Shown here: piece after piece, positions 1 to 8,224 of the stretch
How the letters are laid out: each line of letters starts with the position of its first letter
How positions within the stretch are numbered: the first letter of the stretch is position 1
Origin: an uncultured Rhodobiaceae bacterium
GTDB taxonomy: Bacteria; Pseudomonadota; Alphaproteobacteria; RS24
NCBI GenBank assembly: GCA_913020275.1
Contig: CAJWBV010000003.1
Span: 1-17,134, forward strand
Direction: 5' to 3'
DNA: 17,134 nucleotides
The notes under the pieces: model-generated
Database searches by the model: none
Told to the model about the DNA's origin: nothing
The model's input: the letters and a program-made list of their open reading frames with translations, nothing else
Translations under genes and position numbers: made by a program

Positions 1-139
1 ATTTTTCGTCATCGTGATTATCTGGCCGGACGCATTTATACCAGCTGCTTTTGTTTTTGCCGGCATTGTTTACCTGTCTGCAATCGGGCGATCCGCTAGC
101 ACCTACCTCACTCTCAGAGATTTGCATTCAGACACATAA
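1..139 (+). CDS. C-terminal fragment of an unidentified membrane protein
   Basis: An open frame runs from base 2 to a TAA at 137-139 (45 residues); its start lies left of the window. The residues form a hydrophobic segment (FFVIVIIW, then a Pro/Asp turn, then IPAAFVFAGIVYL) followed by a polar tail ending in LHSDT. This looks like a last transmembrane helix pair with a short cytoplasmic or periplasmic tail. A rho-independent terminator about 50 bases downstream supports a real gene end here. I do not recognise the family. A lipid-metabolism enzyme of the CDP-alcohol phosphatidyltransferase type is possible but no motif in this fragment shows it. Confidence 0.55.
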   Translation, partial: FFVIVIIWPDAFIPAAFVFAGIVYLSAIGRSASTYLTLRDLHSDT

Positions 140-191
140 ATTCAGGTAAATTTTTTTAAAAAAGGTGAACTATCCGAAATCCATGATTTTT

Positions 192-216
192 ACGCCCCTT
201 TCAACAGGGCGTTTTT
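192..216 (+). terminator. Rho-independent terminator after the first membrane-protein gene
   Basis: ACGCCC (192-197) pairs perfectly with GGGCGT (207-212) around a 9-base loop, and the stem runs into a T tract (212-216). It sits 53 bases after the stop codon at 139 and would end that transcript. Its T tract overlaps the 5' arm of the candidate structured RNA at 213-391. Confidence 0.7.
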
Positions 217-391
217 CGCTCGCCTAGGGCTGCCAGTTAATTGGGAAGCCGAGAATTACAAGTTATTTGGTACCTGAATACTCCGCCGACACCGGATCAG
301 TAGTCAGCTGAAGATTAAACTATCGTCTTAGCAGACGTGGGCATCGCATGCCGCCCCAATAGAGCCTAGTTTGAAAGGATGTGAGCGAGAA
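213..391 (+). ncRNA. Candidate structured RNA with a 6S-like rod fold
   Basis: No gene fits this region, but it contains nested complementary blocks. Bases 213-223 pair with 381-391 (11 pairs, two of them G-U). Bases 224-228 pair with 365-369, 240-245 with 355-360, and 261-264 with 318-321. At the apex 275-277 pairs with 304-306, 279-282 with 299-302, and 283-285 with 293-295 around a 7-base loop. Two perfect side hairpins lie on the 3' side only: CGTCT/AGACG (324-337) and GGCAT/ATGCC (340-352). A rod about 180 nt long with a closing stem, a large asymmetric bubble and a hairpin in its 3' side is the architecture of 6S RNA, the sigma70-holoenzyme inhibitor. The G-U pairs favour the plus strand. 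I found no primary-sequence signature that proves 6S, and no terminator beyond 391. The pairing was done by eye. Confidence 0.45.
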
Positions 392-408
392 CCCATGCTA
401 AAGAATTT

Positions 409-483
<75 letters not shown>

Positions 484-536
484 ACTGTTGGCGAAAATAC
501 AAGGCAATGCCCTTCCGGTCTAGCCCTCTTTTTACC

Positions 537-1646
537 TTAGGGTGCGTCAATTATGCCGATATAGTCCGTCGCCAAACTGCCGAGATAGAGTTTGCCGTCT
601 TGCTCGATGACGCTTGTCACCATGTAAATCCGGCCACTGGCATCCTCCAACGAAGCAACGGGCTCGCCGTCGGCCGTCAATTTGACCGCCCAGCTGTGCT
701 GTTCAACCGGGGAAATGCCCAAATTGAAAATGCGCCAGGCGATTTTGCGGGCAAACGGGCTCGGAATAAGCGCATCGATTTGCTCAGTGCGCGGACCCGG
801 CAAAGCCAGCCAGAAACCACCATCGGGTGCTTCGGTAATATTGTCGGGAAAGCCGGGCAGTCGGTCGATGAACACTTCATGCGTGCCGGCCTTTTCGCCG
901 CGCAACCAATAGCGCGTGATGCGGGTTCGGAACGTTTCATTGACCAGAATAAAATCCTCATCCCGGCTCAGCGCCACCCCATTGGCGAAATAGAGCTTGT
1001 CCAGCAAGACACGGGTTTCTTTTGTCGCCGGATTGTATGACACCAGTCGACCCGTCGGGCGGCCTTCGTAAATTTCGAGCAGGTCTGCGCCATAGGCGTG
1101 GCGTGTCGAGGCATCCGAAAAATAAATCATGCCGTCACGGGCAATGGCGAGGTCATCGACAAAAATCATGCGCTCGCCGTCAACGCTGTCGGTCAGAATT
1201 TTCACCGCACCGCCCGCGTCGATCGACAACAGACCTTTTTTGGCATCGGCCACAATCAAATTGCCGCCCGCATCGAAATTCAAGCCCAGCGGTCGCCCGC
1301 CCGTATCAGCGAAGGTGGAAATATTGCCGTTTGGGTCAGCCCGCAAAATGCGTCCGTCGACCAATCCGGTATAAAGATTTCCGGCGGCATCAAAAGCTAT
1401 GCCCTCCGGCCCCGACCCCAGCGTCAACAGTTCGGCCGCATCCAGTTTCTGATTGGCCGCAAAAACCCCCTGCCCCGCCGGATTGGGCGGAAACGGCTCA
1501 TTCGCCACCGGATCAATTGGAACGGGCCAGAAAAACAGATAGGCTAAAGACACGCCGAAGAGCATGGCCAGCACCGCAAACAGCCGCCTCAAGTGGCTTA
1601 TGGGGTTTACTCTTGCTTTGGTTTCGGACGAACTGGAATATGTCAT
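537..1646 (-). CDS. SMP-30/strictosidine synthase-like beta-propeller protein
   Basis: The 369-residue product starts with a short basic stretch and one hydrophobic segment (about residues 18-37), so it is probably anchored in the inner membrane with a periplasmic domain. The rest is a six-bladed beta-propeller of the SMP-30/gluconolactonase/strictosidine-synthase superfamily. Recurring blade motifs are GPEGIAFDAAGNLY, GRPLGLNFDAGGNLIVADA, FVDDLAIARDGMIYFSDAS, LYFANGVALS and LPGFPDNI. The closest layout is that of APMAP-like proteins, which are lactonase or arylesterase-like rather than alkaloid synthases. The exact substrate cannot be read from sequence. I chose the ATG at 1646 because AGGGAG lies 7 bases upstream; the frame also extends to 1691, but without a ribosome site. 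A divergent tRNA-Pro gene shares the upstream region. Confidence 0.85.
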   Translation of the reverse strand: MTYSSSSETKARVNPISHLRRLFAVLAMLFGVSLAYLFFWPVPIDPVANEPFPPNPAGQGVFAANQKLDAAELLTLGSGPEGIAFDAAGNLYTGLVDGRILRADPNGNISTFADTGGRPLGLNFDAGGNLIVADAKKGLLSIDAGGAVKILTDSVDGERMIFVDDLAIARDGMIYFSDASTRHAYGADLLEIYEGRPTGRLVSYNPATKETRVLLDKLYFANGVALSRDEDFILVNETFRTRITRYWLRGEKAGTHEVFIDRLPGFPDNITEAPDGGFWLALPGPRTEQIDALIPSPFARKIAWRIFNLGISPVEQHSWAVKLTADGEPVASLEDASGRIYMVTSVIEQDGKLYLGSLATDYIGIIDAP

Positions 1647-1698
1647 TTTAAACTCCCTTAGTGCTTTTCCATCAATGCCGCGCCCCACCAATTATCAA

Positions 1699-1727
1699 TT
1701 GCGGTGCCCTGTTTCCTCGTTTATATC
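1699..1727 (+). promoter_or_regulatory. Promoter of tRNA-Pro
   Basis: TTGCGG (1699-1704), a 17-base spacer and TATATC (1722-1727) form a sigma70-type promoter ending 9 bases before the mature 5' end of the tRNA. The same TTGC-N17-TATA layout precedes rpmE and trcR. Confidence 0.6.
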
Positions 1728-1736
1728 TCCACATTT

Positions 1737-1813
1737 CGGAGTGTGGCGCAGCCTGGTAGCGCACCTCGTTCGGGACGAGGGGGTCGCAGGTTCAAATCCT
1801 GCCACTCCGACCA
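1737..1813 (+). tRNA. tRNA-Pro (anticodon CGG)
   Basis: The acceptor arms CGGAGTG (1737-1743) and CACTCCG (1803-1809) pair fully, followed by discriminator A and encoded CCA (1811-1813). The anticodon stem CCTCG/CGAGG holds the loop TTCGGGA, giving anticodon CGG (reads CCG, proline). The D loop (AGCCTGGTAGC) and T loop (GGTTCAAATCC) are normal. It has its own promoter just upstream. Confidence 0.96.
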
Positions 1814-1833
1814 GCATCAAACCTCGTCGCGGC

Positions 1834-2112
1834 TCATTTGCTAAAACGCTCAAGGCGTTTGCGCATTTTTTCAATCGCTTCCTTATTCTCTTCAAACGAC
1901 ACTTTGCCGTCTTTATCCGTATCCATCTTCTTGAAACGGTCGAGCTGCGATGTTGTGAACTCTTCTTCCGAAATGAAGCCGTCGCCATCTGTATCGGTGC
2001 GATCAAAGAGAAAACGCTGCTCCTTTTCACCGCGCTGGGCCGCCGCCGTAACAATGACACTGCTACAGACCAATCCCAGAAACACCGAAACGCTTACTAT
2101 TGCCTTATTCAA
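1834..2112 (-). CDS. Small secreted EF-hand calcium-binding protein
   Basis: The protein has an N-terminal signal peptide (MNKAIVSVSV, a hydrophobic core, then an AAA-Q type cleavage region) and two canonical EF-hand loops, DTDGDGFISEEE and DTDKDGKVSFEE, about 20 residues apart, with a basic C-terminal helix. It is probably a periplasmic or secreted Ca2+ buffer or sensor; no partner is indicated. The start is a choice between two TTG codons. The one at 2112 has AAAGG about 7 bases upstream and gives a clean signal peptide (92 residues). The one at 2133 gives 99 residues but has only a poorly spaced TAAGG. No ATG is available. The gene converges on tRNA-Pro, with 20 bases between them. Confidence 0.8.
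   Translation of the reverse strand: MNKAIVSVSVFLGLVCSSVIVTAAAQRGEKEQRFLFDRTDTDGDGFISEEEFTTSQLDRFKKMDTDKDGKVSFEENKEAIEKMRKRLERFSK
1844..1871 (+). terminator. Possible terminator of tRNA-Pro inside the EF-hand gene
   Basis: AAACGC (1844-1849) and GCGTTT (1855-1860) form a perfect 6-bp stem with a 5-base loop, and a run of six T follows at 1866-1871 after a 5-base spacer. It lies 31 bases after the tRNA CCA, but within the antisense of the EF-hand coding region. The spacer before the T run makes it weaker than a standard intrinsic terminator. Confidence 0.35.
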
Positions 2113-2187
2113 GTCCCGACCTTTCGTGTTCAAGCCTTAGCAAATATAGTAGGGTTTAATGCGCAAGCAGACCAGTGGAGATTTTGG

Positions 2188-3081
2188 ATGTTGAACTTCC
2201 ATACGGACATTGAATTCGAATATGGCGTTGTGGACCGGCTGTCACCGCGCATTCGCCGCGTTATTGCGAATAATCCGAGCCCCTTCACTTTCACCGGCAC
2301 CGGCACTTATATAATTGGCAACGGCAATGTCGCTGTCATTGATCCGGGCCCGCTGCTGGACGAGCATGTCGAGGCGATTTTGGACGCGCTGGAACCCGAT
2401 GAGCGCGTCAGTCATATTCTGGTCACGCATACCCATCTTGACCATTCGCCTGCCTGCACCCCATTGCAGGCACGCACAAACGCCCCCATTTACGGGTGCC
2501 CGCCGCCCAAGCCGGAAACTTTTGATGGACCACGCCTTGAAGAAGATGCCGATGACGCCTTCAAGCCCAACCATGTTGTGGCCGACGGGGACATTATCAA
2601 TGGCGAAGACTGGACTCTTGAAGCCGTCGCCACGCCCGGCCATATGGCAAATCATGTGTGTTATGCTTTGAAGGAAGAAAAAACTCTCTTTACCGGCGAC
2701 CATGTGATGGGCTGGTCAACCAGCATTATCGCGCCACCCGACGGCAATATGCAGGATTATATGTCCTCGCTTGCGCGCCTGTTAACCCGCGAGGAGGAGC
2801 TTTACTGGCCCACACACGGGCCGTGCATTCCAAATCCTAAAGAGTTTGTCGAAGGCTATATCCAGCATCGACAAAACCGCGAACAACAAGTGCTGACGCG
2901 CCTTGCCGCGGGCGACACGCGCATTACAGCCATGGTCGAAGTGATGTATGCCGATGTCGACAAAAAACTGCATCCGGCAGCCGCCCTGTCGGTTTTTGCT
3001 CATATGCAGGATTTGGTCGCGCGCAACCGCGTGTCTTGTTCCGGCAAACCGGCACTCGACAGCGAGTTCACACTTGTTTAA
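2188..3081 (+). CDS. Metallo-beta-lactamase-fold hydrolase (LACTB2-like)
   Basis: The 297-residue product carries the metal-site motifs of the metallo-beta-lactamase superfamily. These are HTHLDH (residues 81-86), the PGH histidine (152), the GDH aspartate (171) and a late THG histidine in ELYWPTHG. The layout, with a C-terminal helical region after THG, matches the LACTB2/glyoxalase-II-like branch seen in many alphaproteobacteria. It is probably a cytoplasmic hydrolase binding two zinc ions; the substrate is unknown, and RNA or thioesters are both known for relatives. The ATG at 2188 is chosen because GGAG lies 7 bases upstream. The open frame extends left to 1564 only because it reads through tRNA-Pro and antisense of neighbours. 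The gene ends convergently with the DUF1499 gene, their stop codons overlapping by two bases. Confidence 0.9.
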   Translation: MLNFHTDIEFEYGVVDRLSPRIRRVIANNPSPFTFTGTGTYIIGNGNVAVIDPGPLLDEHVEAILDALEPDERVSHILVTHTHLDHSPACTPLQARTNAPIYGCPPPKPETFDGPRLEEDADDAFKPNHVVADGDIINGEDWTLEAVATPGHMANHVCYALKEEKTLFTGDHVMGWSTSIIAPPDGNMQDYMSSLARLLTREEELYWPTHGPCIPNPKEFVEGYIQHRQNREQQVLTRLAAGDTRITAMVEVMYADVDKKLHPAAALSVFAHMQDLVARNRVSCSGKPALDSEFTLV

Positions 3082-3815
3082 TTCGCTTTTTGAGCCACAA
3101 GTTCCATGAAGTCACGAATGCGGCCGGCATTTACGCCGAGATCTGAAAGACCGACACGCGAGGCTGAACGCATGTCCACACGCACACGGCCGGCTTCTTC
3201 CGATACGCGGATAACGACATCATCACGAAAACCGAAAAACGGTGTCGAAGCCGTCGCTTCAATATAGCCGAGATTGGCATTTTCCGCGTGAACAACCCAT
3301 TCAAAAGCGTTGACCGTTTCACGCACAAGCCCGAAAGCTTCCCCTTTCGCCATCGGCAGCATGGTTGGCCCAATGTCGGTATAAAAGGCTTTCTGAGCAG
3401 CAAGAACCTCGGCATCAATATCCAGACTATTGTCCGAAACTGATCGCTTCCGGGGCACTTCAACAAAAATAGGCGGGTCTTCCAGATCAGTGGTGATATC
3501 ATGGATCATCGGCGCGCCGGCACCCTGTCGCAACGTATTCAAAGGTCCGACCAGAACAAGCAAGGCCACTGCCAGGGCGACCACGGCCCGTATTGTTTTG
3601 TCATGAACTCCAAGCGCTCCACTGACTGCACCGATCAGCCCGAACAGTGCGGCCAGCGCCGCAAGCAATACGGCCGCGGCGAAGGCCAGCAGAGGAATTT
3701 GGAAATCCACAAACCGGAGGCGGTAGAGGCTGCCTGAGATCAGCATTATCACAGGCGCAATAAATGCGAGGCGAAGCCCCCAGACTGCGAGACGAACTGA
3801 GATTTTGCTGCCCAT
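3078..3815 (-). CDS. DUF1499 family membrane protein
   Basis: The 245-residue product has three predicted transmembrane helices in its first ~95 residues (about 10-30, 38-62 and 75-95) and then a soluble DUF1499 domain. Typical marks are IHDITTDLEDPPIF at the domain start and VDMRSASRVGLSDLGVNAGRIR near the end. Function is unknown for the family. Its ATG lies two bases after the stop codon of the acyl-CoA synthetase on the same strand, so the two are very likely co-transcribed and translationally coupled. This might suggest a role linked to membrane lipids, but that is inference only. Confidence 0.88.
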   Translation of the reverse strand: MGSKISVRLAVWGLRLAFIAPVIMLISGSLYRLRFVDFQIPLLAFAAAVLLAALAALFGLIGAVSGALGVHDKTIRAVVALAVALLVLVGPLNTLRQGAGAPMIHDITTDLEDPPIFVEVPRKRSVSDNSLDIDAEVLAAQKAFYTDIGPTMLPMAKGEAFGLVRETVNAFEWVVHAENANLGYIEATASTPFFGFRDDVVIRVSEEAGRVRVDMRSASRVGLSDLGVNAGRIRDFMELVAQKAN

Positions 3816-3817
3816 GA

Positions 3818-5461
3818 CTATTCAGCCACCGCTTCAGCAGTCGGCAACTTGTAATCTTCAAATTGCTGACGCAAAGTCAGCTTTTGAATTTTACCGGTCG
3901 CCGTATGCGGAATTTCATCGACGAAAACAACATCATCCGGCATCCACCATTTGGCGATTTTACCTTCCAGATAACCAAGGATTTCTTCCTTGGAAACTTC
4001 CGCACCCTCGTTCTTGATTACGACCAGCAATGGGCGTTCGTCCCATTTCGGGTGGGCGATGCCGATAACGGCGGCCTCTTGAACTTTTTCGTGACCCACC
4101 GCGATATTTTCAATCTCGATTGAAGAAATCCACTCACCGCCAGACTTGATGACATCTTTTGAGCGGTCGGTAATCTGCATGAACCCCAATGGATCAATCG
4201 TGGCAACATCGCCTGTATCGAAGAACCCGTCTTCGTCAAGAATCTGTCCACCATCACCCTTGATATATTCACCGACAACAAACGGCCCGCGCACCATCAA
4301 ATGCCCGAATGCCTTGCCATCGCGCGGCAGTTCATTGCCGTCATCATCGGTAATTTTCATTTCCATCAAATAAGGCGGACGCCCCTGCTTCACTTTAATG
4401 TCCATCTGCTCGTCAAAGGTCATATTTTCCATTCCGGCTTTGAAGCTGGCGATGGTACCTAGTGGCGACATTTCGGTCATGCCCCAGGCGTGTTTGACGG
4501 ACACGCCGTAATCACGCTCAAACTTTTCGAGCATGACACGCGGCACAGCCGAACCGCCAATGACCACGGTTTCAAGGTCCGGCAGGTCTAGCTTATTGTT
4601 TTCCAAATGCTGCATCAGCATCAACCAGACCGTCGGCACAGCCGCCGTGAACGTGACCTTTTCTTCCGTCAAAAGCTGATAGATGCTCTCACCGTCCATA
4701 TTGGGGCCCGGATTGACAATTTTAGCCCCGACAGCCGGCGCACCAAAAGCAAGCCCCCAGGCATTGGCGTGGAACAGCGGTACAACAGGCAACAGGCTAT
4801 CGACGCTTCTGAGGCCTATAACATCAGAGGAATTACCGACCAAAGTGTGCAACACGTTTGAACGATGGGTGTAACAAACACCTTTGGGGTTCCCGGTTGT
4901 GCCGGAGGTGTAGCACATACCGCACGGCGCGCGCTCATCGACCTCAACCCAATTGAAATCCCCGGATTGACCATCGATCAAATCTTCATAGCAATGTACA
5001 TTGGAAAGCGTTGTCTCCGGCATGTGGGCTGCATCCGTCATAATGATGAAGCCTTTGACGTTTGGAATTTCCTTTTCAATGCCTTCAAGGATCGGCACGA
5101 AGGTCAGATCGGTAAAAATGACCTTATCGCCGGCATGGTTGATGATATAGCTCAACTGCTCGGCAAACAGGCGCGGGTTCAACGTGTGATAGACCCCACC
5201 GATACCGGTAATCCCGTACCACGCTTCAAAGTGGCGGTGCGTATTCCACGCCAATGTTGCCAAAACATCGCCCTGACCGAAGCCCAATGCTTGCAAGGCT
5301 TGCGAGAGTTTCCGACTGCGCAAATGCGCGTCAGCATATGTTTCGCGGTGAATATTGCCTTCAACCAGGCGCGATACAATTTCTCGCTCCGGATGGTTCA
5401 CAAGCGCATGGTCCAAAATACGATTGACCAAAAGTGGCACATCCTGCATGGCTCCAAACAT
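3818..5461 (-). CDS. Fatty acyl-CoA synthetase (AMP-forming)
   Basis: The 547-residue protein is an ANL-superfamily adenylating enzyme that activates a carboxylic acid, probably a medium- or long-chain fatty acid, to its CoA thioester with ATP. Motifs in order are the P-loop [11 protein letters not shown] (184-194), WGMTE (326-330), TGD (416-418), RSKD (433-436) with the following KSGGEW, and the catalytic lysine in ATGKIQK (Lys524). Length and motif spacing match the medium-chain ligase/DmdB-like branch (DmdB acts on methylmercaptopropionate), so substrate chain length is open. GGGAG about 10 bases upstream supports the ATG at 5461. It is the first gene of a two-gene unit with the DUF1499 gene and is divergent from the amidase. 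Confidence 0.92.
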   Translation of the reverse strand: MFGAMQDVPLLVNRILDHALVNHPEREIVSRLVEGNIHRETYADAHLRSRKLSQALQALGFGQGDVLATLAWNTHRHFEAWYGITGIGGVYHTLNPRLFAEQLSYIINHAGDKVIFTDLTFVPILEGIEKEIPNVKGFIIMTDAAHMPETTLSNVHCYEDLIDGQSGDFNWVEVDERAPCGMCYTSGTTGNPKGVCYTHRSNVLHTLVGNSSDVIGLRSVDSLLPVVPLFHANAWGLAFGAPAVGAKIVNPGPNMDGESIYQLLTEEKVTFTAAVPTVWLMLMQHLENNKLDLPDLETVVIGGSAVPRVMLEKFERDYGVSVKHAWGMTEMSPLGTIASFKAGMENMTFDEQMDIKVKQGRPPYLMEMKITDDDGNELPRDGKAFGHLMVRGPFVVGEYIKGDGGQILDEDGFFDTGDVATIDPLGFMQITDRSKDVIKSGGEWISSIEIENIAVGHEKVQEAAVIGIAHPKWDERPLLVVIKNEGAEVSKEEILGYLEGKIAKWWMPDDVVFVDEIPHTATGKIQKLTLRQQFEDYKLPTAEAVAE

Positions 5462-5515
5462 GATTAACTTCTCCCAAAATATTTATTTGTTCATTTTAAG
5501 AACTTCCGCGTAATC

Positions 5516-5544
5516 TTGCCGTAAAGAGGCTGTCAAAGTCTAGT
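5516..5544 (+). promoter_or_regulatory. Probable promoter of the amidase gene
   Basis: TTGCCG (5516-5521), a 17-base spacer and TCTAGT (5539-5544) lie 17 bases before the amidase ATG. The -10 box is weaker than in the other three promoters of the same design in this window. Confidence 0.4.
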
Positions 5545-5561
5545 GCGGGGGGAAGAAAAAT

Positions 5562-7016
5562 ATGACTGTTCTGGAATTGAGTGCTGCCCAGCTTGGCGAC
5601 AAGATCAGCCGAGGCGAACTGACCTCGGCGGAAGTGACCGCATTTTTCATCGAGCGCATCGAAAAATACAATCTCGATGTGAACGCGGTGATTGACACGC
5701 GCTTCGACAAAGCCCTCACGGAGGCAAAGCTGGCCGACGAAAAACGCGAAGCCGGCACTATTGACGGGCCGTTGCACGGGGTTCCGATGACCATTAAGGA
5801 TGCTTTTGAGGTTGTCGGCCTGACCTGCGATGTTGGCTATCCGGCCTTTGCCGGCAAGGTTTCCAAAACAGATGTGGCGGTCGTACAGCGTTTGAAAGCG
5901 GCCGGCGCCATTATTATTGGCAAAACCAACACGCCGCTTTTATGCGCCGATTTACAAAGCTATAACGACCTGCACGGTACAACCAACAATCCCCATAATC
6001 CGGCGCATACACCGGGCGGGTCGTCAGGCGGTTCGGCTGCGGCGCTGGCGGCCGGTTTTACGCCTCTTGAATTTGGCAGCGATATTGGCGGCTCGATCCG
6101 CACACCGGCGCATTTTTGCGGTCTGTTCGGCCATAAACCGACCTATGGCATCATTCCCGCGCGCGGTCATGTGCCGCCCGTCCATGGTGCATTGACCGAA
6201 AGCGCTCTCAGCGTGGTCGGCCCGTTGGCGCGCAGCGTGGATGATATCGAGTTAGCCGTCAACCTGACCTTGGGTCTTGCGGGGCAAGAAGCGGCCGCCC
6301 TTAAACTCGACCTGCCCGAAGCACGCGCAACCAAGCCCAAAGATTTGCGGGTCGGGCTGTGGCCGGGCGACCCCTATTGTCCGGTTGACGATGAGATTTC
6401 TGCCGGCATCGCCCGCGCGGCAAAAACACTTGAAGAACTGGGTGCAACAATTGTCGATGCCCGACCGGATTTCACACTGGCCGAACATCACGAGGTTTAT
6501 CTGATGAATTTGGCGCCCATCATTGCCACGGGCTTCCCCGCCGCCGAGATTGAAAATCTGGCAAAAGCCGTTGAAAACGCCGCGCCCGACGACAAATCCG
6601 CCAATATCATCCAAGCGCGCGGTGCTTTGCTGGCCCATCGCGAATGGCTGGTTTGGCATGAAATGAAGGCGCACCTAAGCGCAAAATGGGCAGCGGTTTT
6701 TGAAAATATTGACGTTCTGCTGGCACCGGCAACCCCGACCCCGGCCATGCCGCACATGCAAGACAAACCGTTTGGTGAGCGCGAGATCACCGTTAATGGG
6801 ATACAACGACCCTATTCCGACAATGTTGTTTGGGCGGGTCTGGCGTCTTTATGCGAGCTGCCGGCCACGGCTGTGCCCTTGGGAAAACACACATCCGGCC
6901 TGCCAATCGGCATGCAAATTATCGGCCCGGCCTATGGCGACAAAACCACCATGGCCGCCGCGCGCATGTTGGAACAGGCCGGTTTCGCCTTTGCGCGCCC
7001 CGAAGCCTATAGCTGA
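5562..7016 (+). CDS. Amidase-signature family amidohydrolase
   Basis: The 484-residue enzyme shows the full Ser-cisSer-Lys machinery of the amidase-signature family: Lys79 in MTIKD, cis-Ser154 in GGSSGGS, and nucleophile Ser178 in DIGGSIRTP. The 24-residue spacing between the two serines equals that of FAAH. It hydrolyses a carboxamide or related bond in the cytoplasm; no signal peptide is present. It stands alone and not in a gat operon, and has an aliphatic-amidase-like C-terminal part (residues about 390-480), so a stand-alone amidase is more likely than GatA. A strong GGGGGAAG site precedes the ATG. It converges on pdxH with a 19-base gap. Confidence 0.92.
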   Translation: MTVLELSAAQLGDKISRGELTSAEVTAFFIERIEKYNLDVNAVIDTRFDKALTEAKLADEKREAGTIDGPLHGVPMTIKDAFEVVGLTCDVGYPAFAGKVSKTDVAVVQRLKAAGAIIIGKTNTPLLCADLQSYNDLHGTTNNPHNPAHTPGGSSGGSAAALAAGFTPLEFGSDIGGSIRTPAHFCGLFGHKPTYGIIPARGHVPPVHGALTESALSVVGPLARSVDDIELAVNLTLGLAGQEAAALKLDLPEARATKPKDLRVGLWPGDPYCPVDDEISAGIARAAKTLEELGATIVDARPDFTLAEHHEVYLMNLAPIIATGFPAAEIENLAKAVENAAPDDKSANIIQARGALLAHREWLVWHEMKAHLSAKWAAVFENIDVLLAPATPTPAMPHMQDKPFGEREITVNGIQRPYSDNVVWAGLASLCELPATAVPLGKHTSGLPIGMQIIGPAYGDKTTMAAARMLEQAGFAFARPEAYS

Positions 7017-7035
7017 TAAAGTCTTGGGATAAAGT

Positions 7036-7641
7036 CTAAGGATAAAGGCGCTGGGTTTGCCACGCCCGGTCGGGTGCAGGTCGCGCATAAACCAGCCGGT
7101 CGTGTAGCCGGTGGTTGCCATCCTGCCAAAACTCGATACTGAGCGGTGTAATTCGCCGTCCCGACCAGTGCGGCGGGCGGGGAATGTCATCTTGACCGGC
7201 AAAGCGCGCTTCCATGTCGGCATAGGCCGCATCAAGCTCGACCCTGTCTGCCAGCGCCCGCGATTGTTGCGACGCCCATGCCCCCAACCGACTTTCGCGG
7301 CTGCGTGAGGCATAATACGCATCGGCCTCGCCATCATCCACGGCACTCACCGGCCCGCGCACGCGCACCTGACGTTGCAGGCTCTTCCAATGAAAACACA
7401 AAGCCGCCTGAGGGTGGTTTTGAAGCTCACCCCCTTTTTGGCTTTCGAGATTGGTGTAAAACACAAAACCCCGCGCATCGACCCCCTTCAACAGCACCAT
7501 GCGTACATTGGGCAGCGCATCTTTATCCGCCGTGGCGAGCGCCATGGCGTTGGGATCGTTCACTTCGCTCCGGACGGCATCGGCCATCCAGCTTTCAAAC
7601 AGCCCGAACGGGTCTTCGGGCGGGGTATCAAATATTGTCAT
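7036..7641 (-). CDS. pdxH: Pyridoxamine 5'-phosphate oxidase
   Basis: The 201-residue protein is an FMN-dependent oxidase that converts pyridoxine or pyridoxamine 5'-phosphate to pyridoxal 5'-phosphate, the last step of the vitamin B6 salvage and de novo routes. Family motifs are [18 protein letters not shown] (47-64), the SQKGGEL FMN site (67-73), [13 protein letters not shown] (84-96), [13 protein letters not shown] (112-124), PRPPHW (154-159) and the substrate-binding RLHDR (178-182). The usual GGYR/GGFR after PRPPHW reads SGRR here, a mild change. The C-terminal W-x-x-x-RLYP is typical. No good Shine-Dalgarno sequence precedes the ATG at 7641. Confidence 0.95.
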   Translation of the reverse strand: MTIFDTPPEDPFGLFESWMADAVRSEVNDPNAMALATADKDALPNVRMVLLKGVDARGFVFYTNLESQKGGELQNHPQAALCFHWKSLQRQVRVRGPVSAVDDGEADAYYASRSRESRLGAWASQQSRALADRVELDAAYADMEARFAGQDDIPRPPHWSGRRITPLSIEFWQDGNHRLHDRLVYARPAPDRAWQTQRLYP

Positions 7642-7704
7642 TGGCGTATTGCTTTAACATGTTTTTTCGGTTTTTTCCTTAAACCTCGGACGTTATATAA
7701 GACT

Positions 7705-8151
7705 ATGCCGCGCAGGTTCCAAAATAAATCTGTTGGCGCCCTTGCCGCCGCCCTTATCGGTGCCTGGCTGAGCGGGTGCGCGCCGACGCCGCAAGCTCAA
7801 ACATTTGTCGATGATTTCCAACGCGGGCTGGTTGCTTATGAGCGCGGTGATTACACGGCCGCGCGCGCCTTCTGGCAGCCGCTGGCGGATAATTACGACC
7901 TCGCCGCGCTGCGCAATATCGGCCATCTTTACCGGCTTGGACAGGGCGTGGCGCGCGATGGAGAAAAAGCCGTCCGCTATTATACCCGCGCTGCAGAATT
8001 GGGCTTTGCGCCGGCACAGCTCAATCTGGCGGTAATGCTCCACGAGGGTGATGGTATTCCAACCGACACCAAAGCTGCACGTTACTGGGCGCAACGCGCG
8101 GCAAATGCCGGATACGCGCCGGCGATCAAATGGCTTGTCGTATCGGACTAG
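7705..8151 (+). CDS. Sel1-like repeat lipoprotein
   Basis: The 148-residue product starts with a basic n-region (MPRRFQNK), a hydrophobic core and the lipobox LSGC, so it is likely a lipid-anchored periplasmic or outer-membrane protein. Two Sel1-type TPR-like repeats follow: AALRNIGHLYRLGQG with KAVRYYTRAAELG, and AQLNLAVMLHEGDG with KAARYWAQRAANAG. A degenerate first repeat (GLVAYERGDYTAARAFWQPLA) precedes them. Such proteins are usually scaffolds; no partner can be named. TATATA-like sequence sits only 5 bases before the ATG and no ribosome site is visible, so the mRNA may be leaderless. The 73-base gap to fabI leaves it unclear whether they share a transcript. Confidence 0.88.
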   Translation: MPRRFQNKSVGALAAALIGAWLSGCAPTPQAQTFVDDFQRGLVAYERGDYTAARAFWQPLADNYDLAALRNIGHLYRLGQGVARDGEKAVRYYTRAAELGFAPAQLNLAVMLHEGDGIPTDTKAARYWAQRAANAGYAPAIKWLVVSD

Positions 8152-8224
8152 GATTTACAGGGTACTAGGTTTTGCAGGCAGAGCAGTCTATACAGAAGCA
8201 TAGATAATTTCGACGAGGTACAAC

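Noticed and set aside
1695..2060. Minus-strand frame containing [21 protein letters not shown]
   Set aside because: This is the translated antisense of tRNA-Pro, a common spurious protein in databases; the true gene there is the EF-hand protein in another frame.
1564..2187. Long N-terminal extension of the metallo-beta-lactamase-fold frame
   Set aside because: It reads through tRNA-Pro and the antisense of two genes; the ATG at 2188 with a ribosome site is the real start.
8152..8224. Promoter for fabI using TTGCAG at 8172
   Set aside because: No -10 box at acceptable spacing; TCTATA is too close and TAGATA too far.
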